Both the position numbers and the translations under genes were made by a program. The notes beneath the pieces are model-generated. The model had not been told where the DNA came from. It searched no databases and saw only the letters and a list, made by a program, of their open reading frames with translations. From Patescibacteria group bacterium (GTDB lineage Bacteria; Patescibacteriota; Minisyncoccia; JAHISW01; Tagabacteraceae), in the NCBI GenBank assembly GCA_018817995.1, contig JAHISW010000068.1:1-12385 (forward strand): a DNA stretch of 12,385 bases. Direction: 5' to 3'. This document shows positions 1 through 7,044 of this stretch, piece by piece (the stretch's first letter is position 1; every line of letters starts with the position of its first letter).

Positions 1-1
1 A

Positions 2-220
2 AGAGAAAAATATTTAAAAGAGAAGGAAGAAGGAGAGAGATTAAATAAAATATTTTTCAGTCTTTCCCAAGAAGAACAAGGGAGATTAAAAGAAGAAGCA
101 AAAAGAATAATCATAGAACAGCATATTGATGATTCACAAGAGAAGGCGAGTAAATTCTTTTTAATAGACGCTATGGTGATGATTAAGGTGAGAGAAATTT
201 TAAGAGAGGGAGAAAGGTGA
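2..220 (+). CDS. C-terminal 72 residues of an unidentified protein (5' end outside window)
   Basis: The frame is open from the first bases to a TGA at 218-220. The visible part is charged and predicted helical, with a segment FFSLSQEEQGRLKEEAKR near residue 18 and a final helix ending LREGER. This helical, Glu/Lys-rich tail resembles the ends of some plasmid replication initiator proteins, but that is only an impression and no domain can be assigned. The stop overlaps the GTG start of the next gene (GTGA arrangement), so the two are probably translationally coupled and in one operon. The coding nature rests on the lack of stops, the amino acid composition and the overlap. Confidence 0.6.
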   Translation, partial: REKYLKEKEEGERLNKIFFSLSQEEQGRLKEEAKRIIIEQHIDDSQEKASKFFLIDAMVMIKVREILREGER

Positions 221-1518
221 TACAGGAATATAGAGATAAGCTAAATATAACAGAGGGGAAAATATTTGATTTTCTTGTTGAGCAGATAAGAGCCGGAGAA
301 GGCGGCTATATCTACACAGTTAGAGGGTTAAAGGAAGATTTACACGTACACCATCAAACCATACACAAGATTATTGAGAAGTTTCAGGCTGAGGGAGTTT
401 TTGTTATTGATGATTTAGGATACCGTAAAGGGTATCGAATACAGTTTAAAGAAAAAGAACTTTGGAAACAGATAGTGCCAATAGGACATACCGAAGAAAC
501 AAAAGAAACTATCAATGAAGCCCGCGAAGAAAAGATAGCAGAAGAAACCAACGGAGAGAATGGCAACGGCGAGAATGATTTAAAAAACAAAAAAGAAGTT
601 GTTTTGATTGGCCGGAGTAAAGAGCTTAACCGTCTTCTTGAAGAAATAAAGAAAAGACGGGATACGCTTTTTTATGGTCCCATTGGAAGCGGAAAGACAA
701 CAATTCTTTTATCCGCCTACAGAAAATTAGATGAAGAAGGAAACTGCAAAGTTGTCTATGCTGATTATTCAGGATCGTTTAAAATTTTCTTAATCCATTT
801 AGCTTTTCAGATACATGAAAAGTACAAAGATTTACGACTGTATGAAATGGAAGATAAAAAGCAGGATATAGCTCAATTAACCTGGAGAAATATTAGAATA
901 AAAATAAAAAGAATGACAGTTAACGATTTGGCCGGAGTGGTTTTAAAATCTGTTCGCGGAAAAGATTATATTGTAATGTGCGATCAATTAGAAAAAGTTA
1001 GTCCTACAGCGAAGTCTATTTTTGAAGCATTGCGGGAAGAAAGCTGCCTTGTGGGGGCAGCGTGGTCAATTAACAGAAGCGGACACTTTAAAAAGTTGTG
1101 GTGGAGATTTAAGAGAATTGAGATTACTAATCTTCGTGATAAGGAGGCCAAGGAGCTGGTGGATTATCTTTATAAAGAAAAGGGAGTGTATGCTTATTAT
1201 CCTCAAATGTATAAATCAAAAGTTTTAAAAATGTCTGACGGCAACCCTGCGGCTATTGTGGATATGGTTTACCATGGAAGTTTAGAAAAGTATATTGACA
1301 AACAGCACATAAGAGAGATGTCGCACGAAGCCGGGGAGAGGGAGTTTGACTTAACTCCTTTTGTCTTGCTCGTTGGTGTTGGGGTGGTAGCTTTAAGATT
1401 TTTTGCTTTGGGGATGAACGATACTGATATATACATAATGGCGGGAACAGGAGGAGCTTTTTTTATGTTTATTAGATTCTTTTTGTATCGGACGATGAAA
1501 CGAGAACATAGTTATTAA
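217..1518 (+). CDS. Winged-helix/AAA-type ATPase with C-terminal membrane anchor
   Basis: This 433-residue protein has three visible parts. Residues about 12-78 look like a winged-helix DNA-binding domain (a helix-turn-helix around VHHQTIHKIIEKFQAEG, then a hairpin GYRKGYRI). After a charged linker (80-125) comes a P-loop ATPase with Walker A GPIGSGKTT at 154-162, a Walker B-like strand YIVMCDQLEK at 251-260, and a possible sensor strand near 278-288. This resembles the ORC/Cdc6-like and STAND AAA ATPases. The end carries two hydrophobic segments (about 381-399 and 405-424), so the protein is probably bound to the inner membrane with ATPase and DNA-binding parts in the cytoplasm. The GTG start overlaps the upstream stop, with GGAG four bases before it. 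A role in DNA positioning, partition or transfer is inferred only from the domains. Confidence 0.8.
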   Translation: MIQEYRDKLNITEGKIFDFLVEQIRAGEGGYIYTVRGLKEDLHVHHQTIHKIIEKFQAEGVFVIDDLGYRKGYRIQFKEKELWKQIVPIGHTEETKETINEAREEKIAEETNGENGNGENDLKNKKEVVLIGRSKELNRLLEEIKKRRDTLFYGPIGSGKTTILLSAYRKLDEEGNCKVVYADYSGSFKIFLIHLAFQIHEKYKDLRLYEMEDKKQDIAQLTWRNIRIKIKRMTVNDLAGVVLKSVRGKDYIVMCDQLEKVSPTAKSIFEALREESCLVGAAWSINRSGHFKKLWWRFKRIEITNLRDKEAKELVDYLYKEKGVYAYYPQMYKSKVLKMSDGNPAAIVDMVYHGSLEKYIDKQHIREMSHEAGEREFDLTPFVLLVGVGVVALRFFALGMNDTDIYIMAGTGGAFFMFIRFFLYRTMKREHSY

Positions 1519-1542
1519 AAAATTATAAATTAGGAGGGTGTT

Positions 1543-3504
1543 GTGACAGCTCCTACGCACACATCTTTTTCATTAATATTTTATTTTATCTTAGTAGGAG
1601 CAACAGGATTATTAAAAGTAAACCCTATAACAATAGGGTTTTTAATTTTTGGTTCTTTGATACCGGATATAGATACAGCAACCAGCGCAGTAGGAAGAAC
1701 ATGTTTTCCTATAGCAATGTTCATTGAGAAGAAATGGGGGCATCGCACAATTACCCATTCTTTTATTGGATGGGGTATTGTGGGAATAATCGCGCTGCCT
1801 TTGTTCTTTCTCAGGCAAGGCTATTATTACGCTTTCTTAGTTGGGTATAGCAGCCATATCTTGATTGATTGCTGCAACAAGCAAGGCCCGATGATTTTCT
1901 GGCCGTCTCTCATACGGGCAGTTCTCCCGGGCAAGAAAGAATATAGAATACCGGTTGCTTCCAGCAAAGAGTTTATTTTGTTAGCGATATTCATTGTTCT
2001 TGGCGCTCTTCTTTATCCAATATCAACTAGAGGGTTTACAAAATCTTTGCATTGGTTATTAGGCGATATCCGTTCAGCAGTGATTGATTACCAAGATTAC
2101 GCGCCTGATTATGAAACTTTTATTGAGGTGAAAGCAGTGGATAACCTTACTTATGAGAAGATTGAAGGAAGGTTTCAAGTAATAGGGCAGCTTGGCAGAA
2201 GCACATTGATTGTTGCCTGCAGCCCTGAATTAAGGACCATAGGAAGTTATGAAGAAAATAACTGGAGGCCTGTAAAAGTAAGAGTAGTCAAGGGCGACCC
2301 AATTAATTTTGTAACCCAAGAGATAGATATGTCGCATAGATTGTTAGGAGATATTCGCTGGTTTTTGAATGATGAGAAATATTCCCAAAGGATATATGGG
2401 AGCGTGGAAATCATAGAACAAGTGAGTGTGCCGTACACAATGGAATTATATAATCCTATTTCAGTGAAGGGAAAAAGCTTAGTATTTAAACACGCAACTT
2501 TGAGGGATGTCGAAAAGCTAAATATCGGCAATGTCTATGTGAAAGAAGGAAAATTTTTAGTGCGGACAGCGTTAAAAAAAGGGGAACGGTTAGAGCAAAT
2601 AGACCCAAAGAGGGCAGAGCAACTCAAGAGCAGGTTTTCAGAAAAATATGATGTTGCTTTTAGCATAGAAGATAAATCGGAAGTGATGGTTAAGAGAGGT
2701 GAGAAGATTGGACAGGGGCAGGTGATAGCGAAGATTAAAAGAAAAATTAAAGAATTAGAGAGCACACAAAAGGAAATAAGCAACCTAAAGGCACGGCTTA
2801 AAATCTTGACTAGTGGGAAAGAGAGCTTACAGATTTTAGGTAAAAGGAATAAGATCAAAGAATTAAAACAGGAAATAGAAACAGCCGCAAAGGAAGGTAA
2901 AAGATTAGTTGACGAGAGAAAAGATAAAATAGATTTCCTTGAGCGGAAAGTAGAATTGCTCGAGCAACAAAAGAGATTACAGGAACGAGAATGGGAGAAG
3001 ACCCAGGCGTTTAAAACTCAATTTCAAATAGATGAAATAAAGGCTGAAATTGATAGCTTGGCGGCACTAAGAGATGAGTTGCCGCAAAATGTTAAAGAGA
3101 AAATGGAGAAGGCAGAGAGAGAAGTAGGCAACACAAAAGAGGAGTTGCAATTTCTATTAGAGAATAAGAACAATCTAGAAATATCGAAATTACAAAAAAA
3201 TATAGATGACCGTAATATTCAGAAAGAAAAAGCAGAAAGCCAAGCAATAATTAAAAGTCAGGTTAATGGAATAGTGGTGGATGTTGTGTATAGCATGACA
3301 ATGGAATATTTAACAAGGGTGCAGATTACGGTATTGAGTGAGCCCGAACTAGCAAAAAAAGAAATGAAAGACGTTGAAGAAATAAAAAAAGATAAATCGG
3401 AGGTAAAGAAGAAGTACCGATCTATCGAATGTAAAACCGGGGTTTTTATTGACGCAAAGGAGTATCTGGAAAAATTTGAAAAGGAGGAACAAGAAAATGA
3501 TTGA
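1543..3504 (+). CDS. YdjM/DUF457-type membrane metal-hydrolase domain fused to HlyD-like lipoyl/coiled-coil domain
   Basis: This 653-residue protein starts at GTG, five bases after AGGAGG. Residues 1-160 match the YdjM/DUF457 membrane-bound hydrolase pattern: His6 near the start, PDIDT at 41-45, HRTITH at 67-72, SHILID at 104-109, and several membrane helices (about 8-24, 30-40, 75-90, 96-108, 143-160). Residues 165-370 are a beta-rich region of unknown type. Residues 375-400 (VKRGEKIGQGQVIAKI) and 566-598 look like the two halves of a lipoyl/barrel-sandwich domain split by a long coiled-coil hairpin (about 400-565), as in HlyD/membrane-fusion proteins. Usual YdjM proteins are only about 200 residues long, so this is a large fusion. 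It sits between the membrane ATPase and the recombinase and overlaps the latter by 8 bases. The substrate is unknown; a part in an envelope-spanning machine is inferred. Confidence 0.75.
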   Translation: MTAPTHTSFSLIFYFILVGATGLLKVNPITIGFLIFGSLIPDIDTATSAVGRTCFPIAMFIEKKWGHRTITHSFIGWGIVGIIALPLFFLRQGYYYAFLVGYSSHILIDCCNKQGPMIFWPSLIRAVLPGKKEYRIPVASSKEFILLAIFIVLGALLYPISTRGFTKSLHWLLGDIRSAVIDYQDYAPDYETFIEVKAVDNLTYEKIEGRFQVIGQLGRSTLIVACSPELRTIGSYEENNWRPVKVRVVKGDPINFVTQEIDMSHRLLGDIRWFLNDEKYSQRIYGSVEIIEQVSVPYTMELYNPISVKGKSLVFKHATLRDVEKLNIGNVYVKEGKFLVRTALKKGERLEQIDPKRAEQLKSRFSEKYDVAFSIEDKSEVMVKRGEKIGQGQVIAKIKRKIKELESTQKEISNLKARLKILTSGKESLQILGKRNKIKELKQEIETAAKEGKRLVDERKDKIDFLERKVELLEQQKRLQEREWEKTQAFKTQFQIDEIKAEIDSLAALRDELPQNVKEKMEKAEREVGNTKEELQFLLENKNNLEISKLQKNIDDRNIQKEKAESQAIIKSQVNGIVVDVVYSMTMEYLTRVQITVLSEPELAKKEMKDVEEIKKDKSEVKKKYRSIECKTGVFIDAKEYLEKFEKEEQEND

Positions 3505-4363
3505 CCAATTTGTAGACTATATGGAGTTAGAGAAGAATTATTCACCAGGCACTATTCATCAGTATGGTTGTGATTTAAAATTGTTTAAGGGGTTTTTAAA
3601 AATAAAAGATATCCTAGGGGTAGAGTCTGGGGATATAAGAGGATTTTTAGCCCACTTAAAGAGAGAAAGAAAATACAGCCCGACAACTATTGCCAGAAAG
3701 CAGGCAACTCTAAGAGCATTTTATAAGTTCTGCAGGAAGGAAAAGAAAGTATCTGATAATCCTATGGAGTTTATTGATACCCCTAAACTTCCAGAAAGAC
3801 AACCTGTTTATTTAACTGATGAAGAAAGGAAAAACATTTTTGATATGGTGAATAGCTTAACTTATACTATCCGAGGCAAAAGAGATTATGCGATTATATC
3901 TTTGTTATATTATGCAGGGTTAAGAGTAAGCGAGTTGGTAGGGCTCAATGCGGGAGATATGCGCAGAGAAGGAGACAGCGTCACTTTAAAAATTATCGGC
4001 AAAGGAAATAAAGAAAGAAAAGTACCTTTGCGGATAGAGGCACAAGAGGCAATAAATACTTGGCTGCAAAATAGACCTTCTACAGCTGAAAGTAACTCAG
4101 CCATTTTTATTAACACCAAAACAAAAAAAAGATTGACTGCAAGGACAGTTCAATTTTTGATAAAAAGAATAACAGAGCAAGCAGATATCAAAAAGAAAAT
4201 TACACCCCATAAATTTAGGCATACTTTTGGAACAAGATTATTGCAGCAGGGAGCCAATCTTGTAGATATACAAGTTCTGCTTGGACATGCTTCGTTAAAC
4301 ACAACCAGGATTTATACACATACAAACCCAGCGAGATTAGAGGAAGCAGTAAGTAAATTATGA
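3497..4363 (+). CDS. Tyrosine recombinase, XerC/XerD family
   Basis: This 288-residue protein is the full length of XerC/D recombinases, which cut and rejoin DNA at paired inverted binding sites. The N-terminal SAM-like core-binding domain spans about 1-85 (YMELEKNYSPGTIHQY). The catalytic domain has all expected residues: Arg143 in AGLRVSEL, Lys169 in GKGNKERKVPL, His238 and Arg241 in HKFRH, His264 in LLGHASL, and the nucleophile Tyr273 in RIYTHT. I chose the ATG at 3497 because AAGGAGG lies directly upstream and the protein then starts at the usual point; a longer frame from 3449 has no such support. The start overlaps the previous gene by 8 bases. The dyad repeats just downstream (4442-4465 and others) could be its targets. 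It may be an element-borne integrase/invertase rather than the chromosomal dimer-resolution enzyme. Confidence 0.93.
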   Translation: MIDQFVDYMELEKNYSPGTIHQYGCDLKLFKGFLKIKDILGVESGDIRGFLAHLKRERKYSPTTIARKQATLRAFYKFCRKEKKVSDNPMEFIDTPKLPERQPVYLTDEERKNIFDMVNSLTYTIRGKRDYAIISLLYYAGLRVSELVGLNAGDMRREGDSVTLKIIGKGNKERKVPLRIEAQEAINTWLQNRPSTAESNSAIFINTKTKKRLTARTVQFLIKRITEQADIKKKITPHKFRHTFGTRLLQQGANLVDIQVLLGHASLNTTRIYTHTNPARLEEAVSKL

Positions 4364-4364
4364 C

Positions 4365-4410
4365 AAAAATAGTTTTATTTCTTTCACACTATTATATATA
4401 GGCTATTTTT
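4365..4410 (+). terminator. Weak terminator-like inverted repeat after the recombinase gene
   Basis: AAAAATAG (4365-4372) pairs perfectly with CTATTTTT (4403-4410), starting two bases after the recombinase stop. The 30-base loop and A/T-only stem make it a poor intrinsic terminator, so this is a tentative call. Confidence 0.3.
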
Positions 4411-4441
4411 GGAATGGGGAAGATAGGACACAAAAGGTTAG

Positions 4442-4465
4442 TTCGTGAAAGACTTATTTCACGAA
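4442..4465 (+). repeat. Perfect dyad TTCGTGAAA-(6)-TTTCACGAA, candidate recombinase core site
   Basis: The 9-bp arms TTCGTGAAA (4442-4450) and TTTCACGAA (4457-4465) are perfect inverted copies around a 6-bp centre GACTTA. Tyrosine recombinases of the Xer group bind inverted arms of about 9-13 bp separated by a 6-8 bp crossover region, so the geometry fits. It lies 79 bp after the recombinase gene. A repressor operator is the main alternative. Confidence 0.6.
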
Positions 4466-4574
4466 ATCCTTTTGATAGGGTTTTTGTCTTGTGGGAAGGT
4501 GTCAGGAGTGCAGTATTTACAAGGCGTTTCGATATTTTACAGGGAAAAAGCTAGACAAGTAAAATGATGAATAG

Positions 4575-4607
4575 TTCGTGAAATGTTATTTTGCTTCGTG
4601 AAATGTT
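4575..4607 (+). repeat. Two direct repeats TTCGTGAAATGTT, 20 bp apart
   Basis: TTCGTGAAATGTT occurs at 4575-4587 and again at 4595-4607, in phase by close to two helical turns. Both contain the TTCGTGAAA arm of the dyad at 4442. The first also shares the flank TAG before it and TTATTT after it with that dyad. They may be accessory binding sites for the recombinase or iterons for a replication protein. Confidence 0.65.
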
Positions 4608-4657
4608 GCAAAAATGAGGGTTATTTGAAAAGGGTGGATTTATCCCTAAAGACACGA

Positions 4658-4686
4658 TTGACACGATAGATATATTCAGGTTAAAA
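4658..4686 (+). promoter_or_regulatory. Possible sigma70-type promoter within the repeat region
   Basis: TTGACA (4658-4663) is followed after 17 bp by TTAAAA (4681-4686). The -35 is consensus but the -10 is poor. It points toward the exported-protein gene at 4907 and lies between the inverted 17-bp repeats, so inversion would turn it around. Confidence 0.35.
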
Positions 4687-4824
4687 GGCACTGTAAAGAC
4701 ACAGAGGTATTGAGAGGGCGGGACGAAAGAGTGCAATACGTTCCTAGGGGTGGGTTATTAATTTTCTGATTTTTGGGATACGGTGTCCTTATTTAAGACT
4801 GAATTTTTTAGGAAAGAAGGAAGT

Positions 4825-4841
4825 AAATAAGTCTTTCACGA
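4825..4841 (-). repeat. Inverted 17-bp copy of the recombinase-proximal dyad
   Basis: Read on the - strand this is TCGTGAAAGACTTATTT, identical to 4443-4459, including one arm and the whole GACTTA centre. The second arm is degenerate (TTTAC instead of TTTCACGAA). The two copies are therefore inverted repeats flanking about 365 bp. Confidence 0.65.
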
Positions 4842-4906
4842 GTAGGGCGGTGATTTAAAGGTGTTTAGTATGGCTAGATGAAACAAACAGGGCTTAGGAG
4901 GGGAGT

Positions 4907-5368
4907 ATGAGAGGAAAAATCTACGTAATCAACGAGAAAAGGGTAATTTTTAGGATTTTGATGATTTTTGTGGTTGGAGTGGTGAGCATAGGATATACAA
5001 AGGATGTTAGAGGGGTCTCAGAAAGCATCCTACCGCGAATTGACGGCTATTCTAGGAAACCTTTGACTGAGAATGAAGCCGAACAAGTAAGAGAGATGTG
5101 GCGGGTAATTAGCGGTCAGGAAATTGTCTCGTGGAATGGCAAGAGGTGGTTAGGGTTGGTTACTGTGGACAAAGAAAAAGCTATTAGTGAAGCAAGGGGA
5201 GCATGGCTGGCAGCCGGCTACGAAAATATTGAATCAGTAGATTATTTTATCGAAGATATGAATCTGCATTATGTTAGTCAATTAGAAAAGAATCCGCAGA
5301 AACCTAAAGATGAAAAAGTAGGTTTAGCATTGTGCCTTTCTGCGTTCTTCTCGGGAATGAAGAAATAA
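4907..5368 (+). CDS. Exported or membrane-anchored protein of unknown function
   Basis: This 153-residue protein has a good ribosome binding site (AGGAGGGG) just before ATG. A basic N-terminus is followed by a hydrophobic stretch at about 14-30 (FRILMIFVVGVVSIGY), which is a signal peptide or anchor, so the rest is probably periplasmic. The mature part is mixed alpha/beta, with a helix TENEAEQVREMWRVISG at about 54-70, GKRWLGLVTV at about 78-87 and a helix of the type KEAISEARGAWLAAGYENI. I recognise no family. Its stop shares one base with the start of the nuclease/beta-barrel gene (TAATG), so the two are translationally coupled and probably act together at the envelope. Confidence 0.75.
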   Translation: MRGKIYVINEKRVIFRILMIFVVGVVSIGYTKDVRGVSESILPRIDGYSRKPLTENEAEQVREMWRVISGQEIVSWNGKRWLGLVTVDKEKAISEARGAWLAAGYENIESVDYFIEDMNLHYVSQLEKNPQKPKDEKVGLALCLSAFFSGMKK

Positions 5369-6552
5369 TGGTAAAGATTAAAAAATGGGGCGTGCTGATA
5401 TTTTGTTTTTTTATATTTACAGGCATAGTTTGGGCGGAAAATATAGAGGTTTACTTTTCGCCTAAGGGGAATTGCGCCGAGGAGATAATTGAGGAAATAT
5501 CAAAGGCAAAAGAGAGCATAAATATTTCAATGTATTATTTTACATCCAGAGAATTGGCCGATATGCTTGTCTGGATGAAAGAGAGAGGGGTAAAAGTAAG
5601 GCTTTATTTGGATAAAAGCCAAGAGACAGGCAAGTATTCAAAGGCAAGCTTCTTGATGAATAATGGGATACAGGTAAAGTTTAAATCGGGATCAGGATTA
5701 ATGCACAATAAATTTTGTGTGATAGATGACAAGACAATAATTACAGGATCGTATAATTGGACCAAAAACGCAGAAGAAAGAAATGACGAGAATGTAATCA
5801 TTCTGCACGATTCAGATGTGGCAGAGATTTTTCAAAAACAGTTTAGGAAGTATTGGGGAGAAGATTTGGAGACTAACATAAAAGAAAGGACAGAATATCA
5901 AGAAGTGAAAAAAAAGAAACCCGAAAGAAAGGAAGAAAGCAGGGATGTTGAATTAAGGGAAAATTTCTTCACGTCAATAAAGCCCCCGCTAATGAATTTT
6001 GATATGGATATAGGCGAGGAGTTTATGGACAGCGAAGATGATGAGTTGGAGACAGGGGATTATAAATATTTAACCACAACGCTTAAATTAGATCAAAAAA
6101 TCAATTTCCGGCTTGATTACACTGTAGGGATAAAACAAAGATGGAAAGACTACGAGGAAAAAAACAGGGATAATCAAGCCAGCATAATTTTTCTGGATAT
6201 GAATTATAGGCTTTCAGAGCCATGGACGCTGTCGTTTGGATTAGAGGAAGAAATCAAAAGCTACAAAGATATTGGTTACGATTACAATGAGCATGGGATA
6301 TGGACAAGGATTGAATTTGAAAAAATGCCCTGGCAAACGTGGTTTAAAACAGGTTATGCCCTTGCGGATTATAAAAATATAGATAATGACAAAAAAGATT
6401 TCTTCTATGAAGTTGGGACTAGCCGGTATCTGTTTAGTAAACAGAGCAGTCTTGATATGAAATACAAGTTTTTCTTACGCGATTATGAACGAACCGGTAA
6501 GGGGAATAAAATAAAACAAGCGGTGCATGTGGGGTTTAAACATCAGTTTTGA
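5368..6552 (+). CDS. Secreted single-HKD phospholipase D/Nuc-type nuclease with C-terminal beta-barrel-like domain
   Basis: Starting at the ATG that overlaps the preceding stop gives 394 residues with a clear signal peptide (KIKKWGVLIFCFFIFTGIVWA, cleavage near 23); a longer frame from 5332 would bury it. Residues about 25-165 form one PLD-family domain with the catalytic motif H113-x-K115-x4-D120, then GSYNWT at 127-132. This is the single-motif form seen in Nuc-like endonucleases, which dimerise to build an active site that cleaves phosphodiester bonds. After a charged linker (170-195), residues about 205-394 alternate polar and hydrophobic/aromatic positions in many short strands (RLDYTVGIKQRW, WTLSFGLEEEIKSY, HVGFKHQF). 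They end in Phe, the usual end of outer-membrane beta-barrels. Nucleases of this class normally lack such a tail. Outer-membrane placement is inferred; the substrate could be DNA or lipid. Confidence 0.85.
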   Translation: MVKIKKWGVLIFCFFIFTGIVWAENIEVYFSPKGNCAEEIIEEISKAKESINISMYYFTSRELADMLVWMKERGVKVRLYLDKSQETGKYSKASFLMNNGIQVKFKSGSGLMHNKFCVIDDKTIITGSYNWTKNAEERNDENVIILHDSDVAEIFQKQFRKYWGEDLETNIKERTEYQEVKKKKPERKEESRDVELRENFFTSIKPPLMNFDMDIGEEFMDSEDDELETGDYKYLTTTLKLDQKINFRLDYTVGIKQRWKDYEEKNRDNQASIIFLDMNYRLSEPWTLSFGLEEEIKSYKDIGYDYNEHGIWTRIEFEKMPWQTWFKTGYALADYKNIDNDKKDFFYEVGTSRYLFSKQSSLDMKYKFFLRDYERTGKGNKIKQAVHVGFKHQF

Positions 6553-6567
6553 AAACACTTTTTTTGT

Positions 6568-6596
6568 TTGATAGAAAATAAGAGGTGTGTTATATT
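6568..6596 (+). promoter_or_regulatory. Sigma70-like promoter for the lipoprotein genes
   Basis: TTGATA (6568-6573) and TATATT (6591-6596) are separated by exactly 17 bp, in the gap between the nuclease gene and the first lipoprotein gene, about 75 bp before its GTG. Both boxes are close to consensus. Confidence 0.55.
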
Positions 6597-6618
6597 CAAA
6601 TGTGTTCTAGGTATGTTA

Positions 6619-6642
6619 TTTTAGCAATAAAAAAAGCTAAAA
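6619..6642 (+). promoter_or_regulatory. Small A/T-rich hairpin in the lipoprotein leader
   Basis: TTTTAGC (6619-6625) pairs with GCTAAAA (6636-6642) around a loop of AATAAAAAAA. It lies between the promoter and the first lipoprotein start, so it would be in the 5' leader. Its role is unknown and the stem is weak. Confidence 0.25.
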
Positions 6643-6671
6643 AAATAAATTCCCTAAAATAGAGGCGAAAG

Positions 6672-7025
6672 GTGAAAGTGTTAACTTTGATTGTATTTGC
6701 GTTATTACTTACGGGATGTGTTGTATCGGGACGTAATTATAGACCAAGCCATTGCACAATGCTTGAGATTCAGAAGATGAGAAGGATGGAGAGGGCTAGG
6801 TGCCACCCTGAATGGTCGGAAAGTATTAGAAGCAAGGTTCTAAGAGGAGAAGTTGGTATTGGCATGACAAAAAGCCAAGTAAAAGCAAGTTGGGGCGAAC
6901 CAGACGATATTAATCGAACAGCTGGAAGTTGGGGAGTAAATGAACAATGGGTTTATGATAGAGGAAATTTTAATGTACAATATATTTATTTTAAGAATAA
7001 TGTAGTTACGAGTTGGCAGGATTGA
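6672..7025 (+). CDS. Lipoprotein with SmpA/BamE-like domain
   Basis: This 117-residue protein starts at GTG after AGGCGAAAG. The signal peptide ends in a lipobox, LLTGC, with Cys16 as the lipidated residue, so it is a membrane lipoprotein. The second half (about 60-117) has the pattern of the SmpA/OmlA (BamE) fold: IGMTKSQVKASWGEPDDI, then a strand EQWVYD and a last strand VQYIYFKNNVVTSW. BamE proteins help the outer-membrane assembly complex, but the same fold occurs in many small lipoproteins of other or unknown function, so I do not assign the BAM role. It shares promoter and orientation with the next lipoprotein, 19 bases downstream, whose leader is very similar. Confidence 0.8.
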   Translation: MKVLTLIVFALLLTGCVVSGRNYRPSHCTMLEIQKMRRMERARCHPEWSESIRSKVLRGEVGIGMTKSQVKASWGEPDDINRTAGSWGVNEQWVYDRGNFNVQYIYFKNNVVTSWQD

Positions 7026-7044
7026 GATAAGGGAGGCAAGTAGG

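Larger units (their letters stand above)
4364..4906 (+). other. 543-bp non-coding region rich in TTCGTGAAA motifs
   Basis: No convincing coding frame spans this gap. It holds a weak terminator-like repeat just after the recombinase gene, four copies of a TTCGTGAAA-type motif in both orientations, a small hairpin TTTTGC/GCAAAA (4589-4594 and 4608-4613) enclosing one of them, a short direct repeat GACACGA (4651 and 4660), and one promoter-like pair. The layout would suit a recombination or invertible site, or an iteron-type replication origin. Confidence 0.6.

Noticed and set aside
3449..3496. Longer start for the tyrosine recombinase
   Set aside because: There is no ATG and no ribosome binding site; the ATG at 3497 has AAGGAGG upstream and matches the usual XerC/D start.
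4575..4607. CRISPR-like repeats
   Set aside because: Only two short 13-bp repeats 20 bp apart, with no further regular units and no cas genes.
4551..4736. Minus-strand open frame of 61 codons in the repeat spacer
   Set aside because: It covers the TTCGTGAAA repeats, has no ribosome binding site and no recognisable composition.
5332..5367. Longer start for the HKD nuclease
   Set aside because: It would add 12 residues before an excellent signal peptide; the ATG at 5368 sits at a one-base overlap with the previous stop.
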